This document shows, in pieces, positions 14,989 to 23,729 of a DNA stretch of 64,000 nucleotides. Numbering within the stretch: the first letter of the stretch is position 1; every line of letters begins with the position of its first letter. This DNA comes from Clostridiales bacterium (GTDB lineage: Bacteria > Bacillota > Limnochordia > Darwinibacteriales > B1SED10-159): NCBI GenBank assembly GCA_003559095.1, contig PWMW01000187.1:1-64000 (forward strand), in the 5' to 3' direction. The notes beneath the pieces are model-generated. The model saw nothing but the letters and a program-made list of their open reading frames with translations. It was not told the DNA's origin and did not search any database. The translations under genes were made by a program, and so were the position numbers.

Positions 14989-16338
14989 CTATATGGCAGC
15001 AGCGTCTTGATCCAACAACTCTCCCCGCAGTGTCCAGGTCAAAGAACGGGTAATGCGGACAGGAATGGTGCGTCCCACCAACTCGGCTGGTCCGGGAACT
15101 GCCACTTGATAGTGATTCCTTGTGCGCCCCAAGAGGGTACCTTTTTCCGGATCAAAGGATTCCACGAGAATGTGGCGCACGCTGCCCACTTCACCTGCCA
15201 ATGTGGCAGAACTGATCTGATTCTGCAGTTCAATTAACTGGTAGATACGCTGCTTCTTTGTCTCTTCGGGCACCTGTTCGGGCATTGTGGCTGCGGGCGT
15301 ACCCTGGCGGGGCGAGTACAGAAACGTAAAGGAAGAAGAAAAACCAACTTCCTTGACTAGGTCCAACGTAGCTTGATGATCCTCTGCGGTCTCCCCGGGA
15401 AAACCGACGATAATATCTGTCGTGAGACTGATGTTGGGAATAGCCTGTTTAATGCGTTGCACTAACTGCAGATACTCTTCACGAGAGTAGCCGCGGTTCA
15501 TGCGTTGCAAGAGACGACTGCTGCCTGACTGTACCGGCAGGTGCAGATGCTCGCAGACTTTGTCCAGCGAAGCCATGGCCTCAATCAACGAGTCTTTCAT
15601 GTCCCGTGGGTGGCTTGTGGTGAAGCGGATTCGCTCGAGGTCGGTGATGGTGTTCAGACGTTGCAGCAGTGCAGCAAAGTCCGTGGGTGTCTGAAGATCC
15701 TTGCCATAGGCGTTGACATTTTGTCCTAAGAGTGTGATCTCCTTGACACCATCTTTGACCAGCGAACGTACCTCCTCAACAATGGCCTCCGGGTCCCGGC
15801 TGCGTTCGCGACCCCTGGTATAAGGAACGATGCAGTAGGTGCAGAAGTTCGTGCAGCCATAGATGACGTTGACAAAGGCCCGCAGTGGATCCCGCCGCTG
15901 CACTGGAAGATCCTCGACGATCTCCTCTCCTTCATCCCAAACTTCCACAATCCGCTCACCACTGGCAGCCCGTTCGAGAAGTTCCGGAAGTCGGTGAATG
16001 TTATGGGTGCCAAAGATGAGATCCACGTGCGGCAGTTTTGCCAGAATGTTATCCAGTTCCACCTGCTGCTGCGTCATACAGCCGCAGATTCCAATAATAA
16101 GCTGCGGTTTCTTTTCCTTCAAAGCGCGGAAGCTGGCAATATGACCATACACCTTGCGCTCGGGGTTTTCCCGAACGGAACACGTATTGTAGAGGATCAG
16201 ATCAGCCTCTTCAACACTGTGTACTTCCCCATAACCTAGGGATGCCAAAATACCCAAGATCACTTCCGTATCGTGTTCGTTCATCTGACAGCCCATGGTC
16301 TTAATGTAGACGGACCTTCGTTCTTGCTGTAGTTCCAT
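14989..16338 (-). CDS. miaB: tRNA-2-methylthio-N6-dimethylallyladenosine synthase MiaB
   Basis: MiaB is a radical-SAM methylthiotransferase acting on i6A37 made by MiaA. The 449-residue protein has the N-terminal UPF0004 domain with cluster ligands Cys17, Cys53 and Cys87, the radical-SAM motif C162-TNF-C166-TY-C169, and a C-terminal TRAM domain (about 380-443). ATG at 16338 has AAAGGAAG 7 nt upstream; an in-frame ATG at 16356 would put that site inside the gene. It follows the MATE-like gene by 27 nt and precedes mutS. Confidence 0.97.
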   Translation of the reverse strand: MELQQERRSVYIKTMGCQMNEHDTEVILGILASLGYGEVHSVEEADLILYNTCSVRENPERKVYGHIASFRALKEKKPQLIIGICGCMTQQQVELDNILAKLPHVDLIFGTHNIHRLPELLERAASGERIVEVWDEGEEIVEDLPVQRRDPLRAFVNVIYGCTNFCTYCIVPYTRGRERSRDPEAIVEEVRSLVKDGVKEITLLGQNVNAYGKDLQTPTDFAALLQRLNTITDLERIRFTTSHPRDMKDSLIEAMASLDKVCEHLHLPVQSGSSRLLQRMNRGYSREEYLQLVQRIKQAIPNISLTTDIIVGFPGETAEDHQATLDLVKEVGFSSSFTFLYSPRQGTPAATMPEQVPEETKKQRIYQLIELQNQISSATLAGEVGSVRHILVESFDPEKGTLLGRTRNHYQVAVPGPAELVGRTIPVRITRSLTWTLRGELLDQDAAAI

Positions 16339-16365
16339 GCATCGTCTTCCTTTCAATCCGGGCTC

Positions 16366-17724
16366 TTAAGAGTGTTCGTCCGCGGGGAGCAGTTTTTTGT
16401 ACACCGCACTCTGGCGAAAGCGAATCTGCATGTAGATGCACTCAGCCAGTTCACCCAAGACCATGGCCCAAGCGCCTGCGGCGGCGGGATCGCCAATACG
16501 GCCACCCAACAATACGGCCAAGACCGCCAGCAGAGCAGCGAGGTTGATCACTTTACCGCGACCGATTAGGTGCGTCATGTGCTGCTGCATGAAAATGCCC
16601 CAAAGGTACTCTCGCCAACCTAATACCAATGGCAATAGGCTCTTAACGCGCATAACCCACAAGGCCGACATGGCCGTGGCGCCGGACAGGCCGATGATCC
16701 GCTCGACCAGCAGCGTTCCTAAGGGCGAGAAACTCACGAAGGCCAATGTTCCGCTGGCTATTAAGGCAAATCCCATGGTGAACTCTTTTGTCTTCCGGTA
16801 TGTAGCAATCTGTCCGACCTTTGTGAAGGCCAGTGTGCATTGATGAAGCATATTCAATGGTGCGCAGAACATCTGTCCCAAAGCGTTACCCACAGAAAAG
16901 GCTGCCAAAGCCAAGACCGGGTCGAAACTTCGGGCCAAGCCTGCCTGAATCAAGGGGCCGAAGGCCGTGGCGGTCAATGTAGTGAGAATCAACGGTAAGA
17001 AGAACTTGGCGATGGTTCCATAGGGCAGATGGATTTTTGCGCTTTTTGGGAAGATATCCTCCCGACGCAGGAGAGGTTTGGCCCGAGCCCGCATGACCAA
17101 GGCCTCCAGCCAGAATGCGCCGATAAAGGCAATACTGGCACTGACAGCACCCGGTAGATCTGTTCCCAGAGCTAGAGCGAAAATAAGGGCACTCATGACA
17201 ATCAGACGAAGCAGCGATGATTTTGGAACCAACATGGTTTGACGACTGAGAATGGCAGCACCGTGGTACATGTTGCGGGTCACGGCCGCGAAGGGCATCA
17301 GTACCAGAATCTTTAGTGCCAAGTGACTCTGGATCGCAATGTCATGGGTGGCCCCCATGACATTGCGGAAGGCATAATAGCCAGCGGGTGTGTACGCCAG
17401 TAAGGCTATAATCAGCGTCACCAAGAATGTGATGGCATAGATAAAACGCCGTACCTGCAGGTAGGAATCCCGGTCTTTGACCAGCGAAACGACGGTTTGG
17501 CGTACCATGAAGACTGGATTCTCAATCAACCGTACCAAGCTGCGGGCCAAAGCATAGGCAGCCAAGGCCAGTTCAGGCTGGGCTGTACGGGCAACGCCTG
17601 CATTAACAATGGAGTGGGACGTAACCAGCATCAAGTTGGTCACTGAAAGCGGCAGAAAAAAGGCTGCAATCTCTCGATAGGTCGGCCCAGCGGGATTATT
17701 TGCCAAGGACTTCACCCCGTGCAT
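16366..17724 (-). CDS. MATE-like multi-span membrane protein
   Basis: A 452-residue integral membrane protein with about 12 transmembrane helices in two similar halves; the first begins near YREIAAFFLPLSVTNLML and the second near GTIAKFFLPLILTTLTA. This internal duplication and the polar IVNAGVA/LIQAGLA pair fit the MOP exporter superfamily (MATE, flippases), but I cannot place it in a defined subfamily. The substrate is unknown; drug export and lipid-linked precursor flipping are both possible. ATG at 17724 is chosen, but the ribosome site is weak and nearby GTG/TTG codons could serve. It lies 27 nt before miaB in the same direction. Confidence 0.8.
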   Translation of the reverse strand: MHGVKSLANNPAGPTYREIAAFFLPLSVTNLMLVTSHSIVNAGVARTAQPELALAAYALARSLVRLIENPVFMVRQTVVSLVKDRDSYLQVRRFIYAITFLVTLIIALLAYTPAGYYAFRNVMGATHDIAIQSHLALKILVLMPFAAVTRNMYHGAAILSRQTMLVPKSSLLRLIVMSALIFALALGTDLPGAVSASIAFIGAFWLEALVMRARAKPLLRREDIFPKSAKIHLPYGTIAKFFLPLILTTLTATAFGPLIQAGLARSFDPVLALAAFSVGNALGQMFCAPLNMLHQCTLAFTKVGQIATYRKTKEFTMGFALIASGTLAFVSFSPLGTLLVERIIGLSGATAMSALWVMRVKSLLPLVLGWREYLWGIFMQQHMTHLIGRGKVINLAALLAVLAVLLGGRIGDPAAAGAWAMVLGELAECIYMQIRFRQSAVYKKLLPADEHS

Positions 17725-17783
17725 AGAGTATGGTATAGAGAATAACAACCCAAGTATACCACAAAATCTCGCTACACAAAAGA

Positions 17784-17806
17784 ATGGAACCCCGAAAGGG
17801 TTCCAT
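17784..17806 (-). terminator. Terminator of the chemotaxis-to-Gx operon
   Basis: A 9-bp perfect stem (ATGGAACCC/GGGTTCCAT) with a 5-nt loop is followed on the minus strand by TCTTTT. It lies about 30 nt past the Gx transporter stop and before the MATE-like gene. Confidence 0.7.
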
Positions 17807-17835
17807 AGTAACGCATCATGCCACCGGCAAAAAAA

Positions 17836-18372
17836 CTAAGGATGGGGGTGGGTACTGTACTGCAGAGGGCGATAATAGCGAGTCATCTGCTTGGTGACCA
17901 AGCCCACGAAGAAACCTGTAGGAAGGGCGAATAAGAGTAGATACGGCAGGTAAAAGAAGATGCCAGCGGTACTGACAAAGTACGCTGCGACGCCCACCTG
18001 GACCACGTTGTGGGTTAGGGCACCGAGAACGCTAATTCCCACCAGGCTGAAGCTGTCGCGCAAAAACCGATAAGTAATGCCCATAACAAGGGAACTGGCG
18101 ATTCCACCGAAGAAGCTGAGGAAGAAGGTAATGCTGAAGAACGTACCGATCATCAAAGAACCCAAGATGGTCCGCATGACAGTGACCACAACGGCCTCCT
18201 TGGGCCCAAAGGTCACCACGACAAAGAGAGTGATAATGTTGGCCAGACCCAACTTTGCGCCTGGGAATGGGGCAGGTATGGGAAACATTGATTCAAAAAT
18301 ATGTAACCCCATGGCCATACCCACCATGAGACCAAGGTACACCAATTTGCGTGTCTCCGAGCGTCCGTTCAC
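17836..18372 (-). CDS. Gx transporter family / heptaprenyl diphosphate synthase component I family
   Basis: A 178-residue hydrophobic protein with about five transmembrane helices and the family pattern FPGAKLGLANIITLF followed by GTFFSITFFLSFFGGIASS. Such proteins are annotated as heptaprenyl diphosphate synthase component I or Gx transporters (PF07456) and resemble ECF S-components; the substrate is not firmly known. GTG at 18372 has AAGGAGGA 8 nt upstream. It is the last gene of the chemotaxis operon, 24 nt after the FapA-like gene. In many Bacillota this gene sits near isoprenoid or thiamine genes, so its position after motility genes is unusual. Confidence 0.85.
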   Translation of the reverse strand: MNGRSETRKLVYLGLMVGMAMGLHIFESMFPIPAPFPGAKLGLANIITLFVVVTFGPKEAVVVTVMRTILGSLMIGTFFSITFFLSFFGGIASSLVMGITYRFLRDSFSLVGISVLGALTHNVVQVGVAAYFVSTAGIFFYLPYLLLFALPTGFFVGLVTKQMTRYYRPLQYSTHPHP

Positions 18373-18396
18373 TATGCAAGTCCTCCTTGAAAACCT

Positions 18397-20361
18397 TCAG
18401 CTGTTCACTTGGACGGAGCCAGAAAAGACGCGCAGCGAGCCCTCCACGAAAACCGCCTTGACAGCTGAAAGTTCCTTGTCCGTTCGATAATGCTGGTTCT
18501 GCACTGCCAGTGTTACGTTGGGATAGACGCGCTGGGCAGTGATAATTCCATCATGAACGATCCGAGCCTTCGTGTCAATCCCTGTTGGTCCACCTAGTTC
18601 TTTGACGGCAATGCTGCCGCGATCAACCCGGATTTCACCACCGCGAAACACGCCCTGCTGCCCACGAAAACCCTGAGAAGCGGTGATCTGTGAGTAATAA
18701 CAGCCCTTCCCCGTGATCTCAATGCACCCTGAAGCATCTAGTTGGCTGTTTTGCAGATAACGGGCCTTGATATGGGCCGTATGGTCACTGCCCTTTTTGT
18801 AGATGCTTTCCCAATACTCCAGGGACTGCAGGAGCCTTTCGAGCTCCGCAATATCGCGAATTTCCAGCGGACCCCTACCCAAAAAAACGTCGTTGAGACG
18901 GGCCACCAAATCGCGAAGATCGTCATCCAAATACGCTGCTGCCGTTCTATAGTATTCCTGCAGTGCCTGCGTTTTTTTGGGTAGATCGGCGAACTTAATT
19001 TCTACGAGCTGCTTGATCAACTGACCCACAGGCGTTTGCACCTGCTCTTGCACCGTATAAAACCCTTTAAGAAGATTGCTTAACTGCCTACTCAGGCCGT
19101 GAATGTGGTGCAGTGTCTTCAAATATATGGTTGCGAGGCCGCCGGCGGACAGTTTGGACGAAACGATGTTCTTTTGGACAATGATGTCTCCTTCAGCTCG
19201 TAGGTCTGCATGGCTGACCAACCCCGCCACCTGGATACCACCGCGCTGGGTATCAATCTGGACTTGGTCCAATACATTCCCCCAGATGATAACCTCGCCC
19301 TGAAAATGGATGTTCCCGGTGGTGATGTCTGCATTGCCGGCAAGTTCGTACACGGGCAGCACTTTGACAACGCCGCCGTGAACCACCGGCAGACCGGCGT
19401 TCACCGCGACAATCTTTGTGCCTTCTTCGATGATGGTCGCCCCTTCCCCGGCCGCCAAGGGCTCTTGCCGAGGTTCCCTAGGGGCCACGGTTTGGCCGTA
19501 TACATCGCATCCTGGAATACCGGGTTTTGGCGGCATTCGTTTGGCCAGAATGATCCCTTCCTTGACTGCCACCACAGCACCGGCTTCATAGTGATCCACG
19601 CGGTCGACCTCAAGATCCACTGGCGAACGCCGTTGAAACAGATACTGAACCGAACCGTCAATGGGATCCTGGGGTGGCGTTCCTCGCGCCACAACTACAC
19701 TGGCATTGGGGCGACTCAAGACCTCTGACGTCAGAGCAGCAAGGTTAACGCCATGGCAAACACCCAGTGCGGCCAGGTGTTGCGCAGCATCACTCTGGGT
19801 GGGTGTTGGGGCTGGTACGATTTGCTTGTCGACGCGCAGCATCAGCCGGGGGGTTGGCGCATGTTCCCGCAGAACATAATGACAGCCATCGCTGCGGGTC
19901 ACTAACACTGTGCCGCTCATGCTGTCTTCAGCAACCGCAGCTTCTAGCTGCGTCAGCGGTTCTTGCGACTCTGGGATATGCAGCTCTAAGGTTTCGAGGC
20001 CGTCGTGCAGTTCGACGCGGCCTGTTACACGCTCACCGGCGTAGTCGGCTTCAATACCAGGCTCCAAGATTAGAACCCCAGGCAAACCGCCTACTTCCGG
20101 TGGTTCATACTCCAGAATGCCATTCTCTACCCGCAGCATGCCACTCCTTGCCCGTGAATCCTCGGGATGGGGGCTGGCCTGTGGACTTGGCTTCGGAACG
20201 AGCAGAACCTGCGCCGAACTGCCAACTAACCCGAACCATTTGGTGTCGGGTTCTTGGATTACATTGATATCAACCTGTTCTCGGCTGAGCTGCAGCTGTC
20301 GCAAACCGTTGGCGATGGCTTCCTCAACGGTACGTCCGCGGCCGGTTGTGCCCTTTGCCAT
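18397..20361 (-). CDS. FapA-family protein with N-terminal Jag-like domain (DUF342)
   Basis: A 654-residue soluble protein. Residues about 1-58 (GRTVEEAIANGLRQLQLS, DTKWFGLVGS) match the Jag N-terminal domain. Residues about 170-654 form a FapA/DUF342 region, with PPKPGIPGCDVYGQTV and a right-handed beta-helix-like series (GNADITTGNIHFQGEV, GGIQVAGLVSHADLRAEGDI) interrupted by a coiled-coil (about 430-520). FapA proteins are linked to flagellar assembly or polar landmarks in other bacteria. ATG at 20361. The gene follows cheR by 15 nt, which supports a motility role, but the exact activity is unknown. Confidence 0.85.
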   Translation of the reverse strand: MAKGTTGRGRTVEEAIANGLRQLQLSREQVDINVIQEPDTKWFGLVGSSAQVLLVPKPSPQASPHPEDSRARSGMLRVENGILEYEPPEVGGLPGVLILEPGIEADYAGERVTGRVELHDGLETLELHIPESQEPLTQLEAAVAEDSMSGTVLVTRSDGCHYVLREHAPTPRLMLRVDKQIVPAPTPTQSDAAQHLAALGVCHGVNLAALTSEVLSRPNASVVVARGTPPQDPIDGSVQYLFQRRSPVDLEVDRVDHYEAGAVVAVKEGIILAKRMPPKPGIPGCDVYGQTVAPREPRQEPLAAGEGATIIEEGTKIVAVNAGLPVVHGGVVKVLPVYELAGNADITTGNIHFQGEVIIWGNVLDQVQIDTQRGGIQVAGLVSHADLRAEGDIIVQKNIVSSKLSAGGLATIYLKTLHHIHGLSRQLSNLLKGFYTVQEQVQTPVGQLIKQLVEIKFADLPKKTQALQEYYRTAAAYLDDDLRDLVARLNDVFLGRGPLEIRDIAELERLLQSLEYWESIYKKGSDHTAHIKARYLQNSQLDASGCIEITGKGCYYSQITASQGFRGQQGVFRGGEIRVDRGSIAVKELGGPTGIDTKARIVHDGIITAQRVYPNVTLAVQNQHYRTDKELSAVKAVFVEGSLRVFSGSVQVNS

Positions 20362-20376
20362 GTTCTCACCTGCCTG

Positions 20377-21153
20377 TTATTCAGCATCTTTTTGGTAGAT
20401 GCAGTAACTTATGCGTTTCAAGCCAAAGGAGCTGGGGTTCATGATCTGCTCTGCTGAGCCAACTACGAAGAAACCACCTGGCTTCAGCGATGCCATGAAC
20501 GTATGGGTCAAGTGTTTCTGAGTATCCGTTGTGAAGTAGATGAAGACATTGCGGCACATAATTAGATCGCAGTCTCTGGGGAATGTGTCTTTGAGCAGGT
20601 TGTGCTGTTTGAAGTGTACTGCCCGGCGGATTGTCTCGGACAGATGGTAGATATCCCGGTTCTGCTCAAAGTATTTTTCCAACAGCGGCCGGGGAAGCGC
20701 GTTCAGCTGGCTGCGGACGAACTGACCCGATTGGGCCTTGCGCAGTATTTCGTTGTCTATATCCGTAGCCAACACTTCCCGATAGCGGTAGCCATGTTCA
20801 GCCAGCAAAATGGCTATGGAATACGCTTCGGCACCGATGGAACAGCCTGCGCTCCATATCCTTGGGAGCCTGCCACTGCCGGCGACGGTGGGCAGGATTT
20901 GATTTTCTAGTGTTTCAAACACGCCCTGATCCCGGAAGAAATGTGATGTGTTGATCGTGAGATACTCGCGGAACTTCGCCCTATGCACGGGATCGTCTTG
21001 CAATACTTGGCCCAGCCTAGAAAATTCTTCCAGGCGATGGCGAGCCAACCACTGCGTAATGCGCCGTTGCATCTGCTGTTCTTTGTAGGCATTAAGATCA
21101 ATATCCAAAATATCGTAGATCTGGCGTTTTAATCCTGCATAGTCCATAGTCAC
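20377..21153 (-). CDS. cheR: Chemotaxis protein methyltransferase CheR
   Basis: CheR methylates glutamates of chemoreceptors using AdoMet, opposing CheB. The 258-residue protein has the all-alpha N-terminal domain (about 1-75) and the AdoMet-binding domain (SAGCSIGAEAYSIAILL, VLATDIDNEILRKAQ, CRNVFIYFT). GTG at 21153 has AAGGAG 10 nt upstream; ATG at 21147 is an equally plausible start. It follows cheB by 15 nt. Confidence 0.96.
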   Translation of the reverse strand: MTMDYAGLKRQIYDILDIDLNAYKEQQMQRRITQWLARHRLEEFSRLGQVLQDDPVHRAKFREYLTINTSHFFRDQGVFETLENQILPTVAGSGRLPRIWSAGCSIGAEAYSIAILLAEHGYRYREVLATDIDNEILRKAQSGQFVRSQLNALPRPLLEKYFEQNRDIYHLSETIRRAVHFKQHNLLKDTFPRDCDLIMCRNVFIYFTTDTQKHLTHTFMASLKPGGFFVVGSAEQIMNPSSFGLKRISYCIYQKDAE

Positions 21154-21168
21154 CGCTCTCAAGCTCCT

Positions 21169-22251
21169 TCACACCAAGGAATTGACCAATCGGATGATGC
21201 CTTCCGCTACACGTTGGATGGGCAGCACATAATCGGCATGCCCGTTCTCGAAGACGACACGCGGCATACTGTAGATGGTTGAGGTCGCCTTATCCTGTGC
21301 AATGGTGTGACCACCGCAGGCTTTGATGGCGGCCATGCCGGCCGCCCCATCCCGGCCCATGCCTGTAAGAACGACGCCGACAATCCTGGAACCGAATACC
21401 TTTGGCAGACTTTTCATCGTTATATCCACTGCCGGCCGTAGAAACTGCAGCGGCGGTTCTTGGTTCAATTGAATCCGTTTGTCCGGCCCGACAACCATGT
21501 GATAGTCCCCCGGAGCGATGAACGCACAACCATCGCGCAGCCAGTCTCCGTCTTGGGCCTCTTTGACGTTCAACGGAGACACGCCATGGAGGCGCTCTGC
21601 GAAACTGCGGGTGAACCCTGCAGGCATATGCTGTGTTACCAAAACCACTGCCGGCAAATTCACCGGCAGATGCAGAAGCACCTCTTCCACCGCCTTAGGT
21701 CCGCCGGTAGACGAACCCACCGCCACCACTACACGACTGGAGCCATGCTTGTGCAGACCCACATCGCCGCTAGATGCAGCCGTCGGCCGAACAGGGCCCA
21801 GCGTGGCTGCGGTGTCTGACCGGGGTGGCGAGGATGGGCGAAGTTTCTGCACCTTGGCTTTGGCCGCTGTGCGAATCTTGGCGGTGACCTCATCGGAAAC
21901 ATCCTCGATCCGCAGGGATATGGAGCCGGCAGGTTTGGCCACAAAGTCAATGGCACCGAGGGATAACGCCTTCATTGTCACTTGGGAACTACGTTTGGTT
22001 AGGCTGGACAGCATAATCACCGGCAGTCCATGGCGTTCCATGATTCCCTTAAGAGCAGTCAACCCGTCCATTACGGGCATTTCTACATCCAACGTTACAA
22101 CATCCACTGCCAGCGTCGCCAGCTTCTTCAGCGCATCCTCGCCATTGCGGGCCGTATCTACCACCGTCAAGTCGGGCTCGGCGTTAATCATCTGGGTGAT
22201 GACTTTGCGCATAAAGGCGCTGTCGTCTACGACCAATACTCGAATGCTCAA
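21169..22251 (-). CDS. cheB: Protein-glutamate methylesterase/deamidase CheB
   Basis: CheB demethylates and deamidates chemoreceptors and is activated by CheA. The 360-residue protein has a receiver domain (about 1-120; Asp9, Asp10, phospho-acceptor Asp55 in TLDVEMP, Lys in AKPAG), a linker (about 130-165) and a methylesterase domain with Ser in GSSTGGPKAV, His in QHMPAGFT and Asp in GMGRDGAAGM. TTG at 22251 is chosen because TTTGAGGTG lies 6 nt upstream; the frame runs to 22272 but would include that site. It starts 11 nt after cheD. Confidence 0.96.
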   Translation of the reverse strand: MSIRVLVVDDSAFMRKVITQMINAEPDLTVVDTARNGEDALKKLATLAVDVVTLDVEMPVMDGLTALKGIMERHGLPVIMLSSLTKRSSQVTMKALSLGAIDFVAKPAGSISLRIEDVSDEVTAKIRTAAKAKVQKLRPSSPPRSDTAATLGPVRPTAASSGDVGLHKHGSSRVVVAVGSSTGGPKAVEEVLLHLPVNLPAVVLVTQHMPAGFTRSFAERLHGVSPLNVKEAQDGDWLRDGCAFIAPGDYHMVVGPDKRIQLNQEPPLQFLRPAVDITMKSLPKVFGSRIVGVVLTGMGRDGAAGMAAIKACGGHTIAQDKATSTIYSMPRVVFENGHADYVLPIQRVAEGIIRLVNSLV

Positions 22252-22261
22252 TGCGTTCACC

Positions 22262-22744
22262 TCAAATGTCAATGGGCGGCTGGCCGATGCTCTGCACCAT
22301 AACCTTTCCTGTGGCCACGTCCAGCTGCATTTTCCGTCCGCGATTGCCGCCCGTAGCTTCGCCGGTCAAGGGCAGCTGCAATCGCTGCAGCTGCTGCCGA
22401 ACAGCCAGGGTATTCTGGTAGCCAATGCTGTTCTCTAAGGCCGCTAACGTCGGGAATAGGTGGGCACCGCCGGCAATCTTAGCCTGAAGGTTCTTGGGGG
22501 CAGCGCCTGCTGCCAGCACTGCCTGCACCATAGCCGGAATTCCTGTGTCGGCGTATTTGCCCGGCAGCGTCACGGCGTCTTGGGGGCTGCGACTGCGTCC
22601 GAGAAAGATATGCCCCATGACGCCCACCTTGTTGGCTCGATCATACAATGTGACGCCGATGCACGATCCCAGGCCAACGGTGATTAAGGATCCCGTACTG
22701 CGGAGCACAACAATCTGTCCCATGTTGACAAACACATCATTCAT
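22262..22744 (-). CDS. cheD: Chemoreceptor glutamine deamidase CheD
   Basis: CheD deamidates receptor glutamines and in Bacillus and Thermotoga binds CheC to form a feedback loop. The 160-residue protein has the catalytic Cys and His signatures GLGSCIGVTLYD and MGHIFLGRS, plus KIAGGAHLF. ATG at 22744 overlaps the cheC stop by 4 nt, so the two partners are translationally coupled. It lies 10 nt before cheB. Confidence 0.96.
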   Translation of the reverse strand: MNDVFVNMGQIVVLRSTGSLITVGLGSCIGVTLYDRANKVGVMGHIFLGRSRSPQDAVTLPGKYADTGIPAMVQAVLAAGAAPKNLQAKIAGGAHLFPTLAALENSIGYQNTLAVRQQLQRLQLPLTGEATGGNRGRKMQLDVATGKVMVQSIGQPPIDI

Positions 22745-23340
22745 GGTAGATTCCTCGCACCCAGAACCGCTGCAATTCGCTGAAAGTCATCGTCAGCCGG
22801 CAGGAAGATGATGTGCCCGCCGATGGGCGTCTCGGCCGTGCGGAACTCTGTTTTGATGAATGTAACTTGTTCTGCTACCTGTGCCCCGGCCAAAACACTC
22901 TGCCAAATGGCACCGGTCATATCCACAGCCACCCCAGGCACACTGGGGTGCAGCACCAAATCGGTCATGGCATTCAACGCATTAAGGTAGGACGTAATCA
23001 TAATGTTGCCGATCTCTTGCAGGGTCGATAAGGCCATTTCGGTCAAGGCATCGCCGCGTTCTGACGTCAAGCGTCGAATCAACAGCATCGCGCTGTCGAG
23101 AGGCAGAAGAAAGGCCATATGCCCCTGAACATCGCCACTGACATGCATATAGATGCCAACGACCAGCCGTTCACTGTCTTCACTCATGAACTTGGCCGCA
23201 TCTTCAAAGGAAAGCCAGCATGCTTCCGGGATAACAAGCTCAAGCTTCTGCCCATCCAGCATTTTTGAGAGGGCTGTGATGGCGTGACTGGCGCCAACAT
23301 TGCCCACTTCGCGCAGGACATCCAAGCGTATAGGGTCCAT
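22741..23340 (-). CDS. cheC: CheY-P phosphatase CheC
   Basis: CheC dephosphorylates CheY-P and is stimulated by CheD. The 199-residue protein contains both phosphatase motifs of the family, LREVGNVGASH (about 8-18) and LQEIGNIMITSY (about 105-116), so both active sites appear intact. ATG at 23340 has AGGAG 7-8 nt upstream; the longer frame to 23394 has no such site. It lies 10 nt after cheY and overlaps cheD by 4 nt. Confidence 0.95.
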   Translation of the reverse strand: MDPIRLDVLREVGNVGASHAITALSKMLDGQKLELVIPEACWLSFEDAAKFMSEDSERLVVGIYMHVSGDVQGHMAFLLPLDSAMLLIRRLTSERGDALTEMALSTLQEIGNIMITSYLNALNAMTDLVLHPSVPGVAVDMTGAIWQSVLAGAQVAEQVTFIKTEFRTAETPIGGHIIFLPADDDFQRIAAVLGARNLP

Positions 23341-23350
23341 GCTCGTTCTC

Positions 23351-23713
23351 CTAAACCGCCGCTTTGCGCAGCGCCTCGATGACCCGTTCTGCATCGAAGG
23401 GCTTGACTAGGAAGTCCTTGGCTCCGGCATTGAGGGCCTCAATGACCATAGGTTTTTGCCCCATGGCACTGCAGACGATGATCTTCGCATCGGGGTTGAT
23501 TTTCCGGATCTCTTTGATGGCAGAAATTCCATCCATTTTGGGCATGGTAATGTCCATGGTTACCAAATCCGGGCGCAGTTCACGATATTTCGTGATAGCG
23601 TCTTCCCCATCCCCGGCCTCGCCCACAACTTCATAGCCGTTTTTCTCAATTACGTTTTTCAGGGTCATCCGCATGAACGCAGTATCGTCGGTGATCAGAA
23701 CCTTTGCTGCCAT
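23351..23713 (-). CDS. cheY: Chemotaxis response regulator CheY
   Basis: A 120-residue single receiver domain that carries phosphate from CheA to the motor switch FliM/FliY. The acidic pair Asp9/Asp10, phospho-acceptor Asp54 (TMDITMPKMDG), Ser82 and Lys104 (FLVKPF) are all present. ATG at 23713. It lies between cheA (16 nt upstream) and cheC (10 nt downstream), the usual Gram-positive arrangement. Confidence 0.96.
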   Translation of the reverse strand: MAAKVLITDDTAFMRMTLKNVIEKNGYEVVGEAGDGEDAITKYRELRPDLVTMDITMPKMDGISAIKEIRKINPDAKIIVCSAMGQKPMVIEALNAGAKDFLVKPFDAERVIEALRKAAV

Positions 23714-23729
23714 GATATGTTTCCGCCTC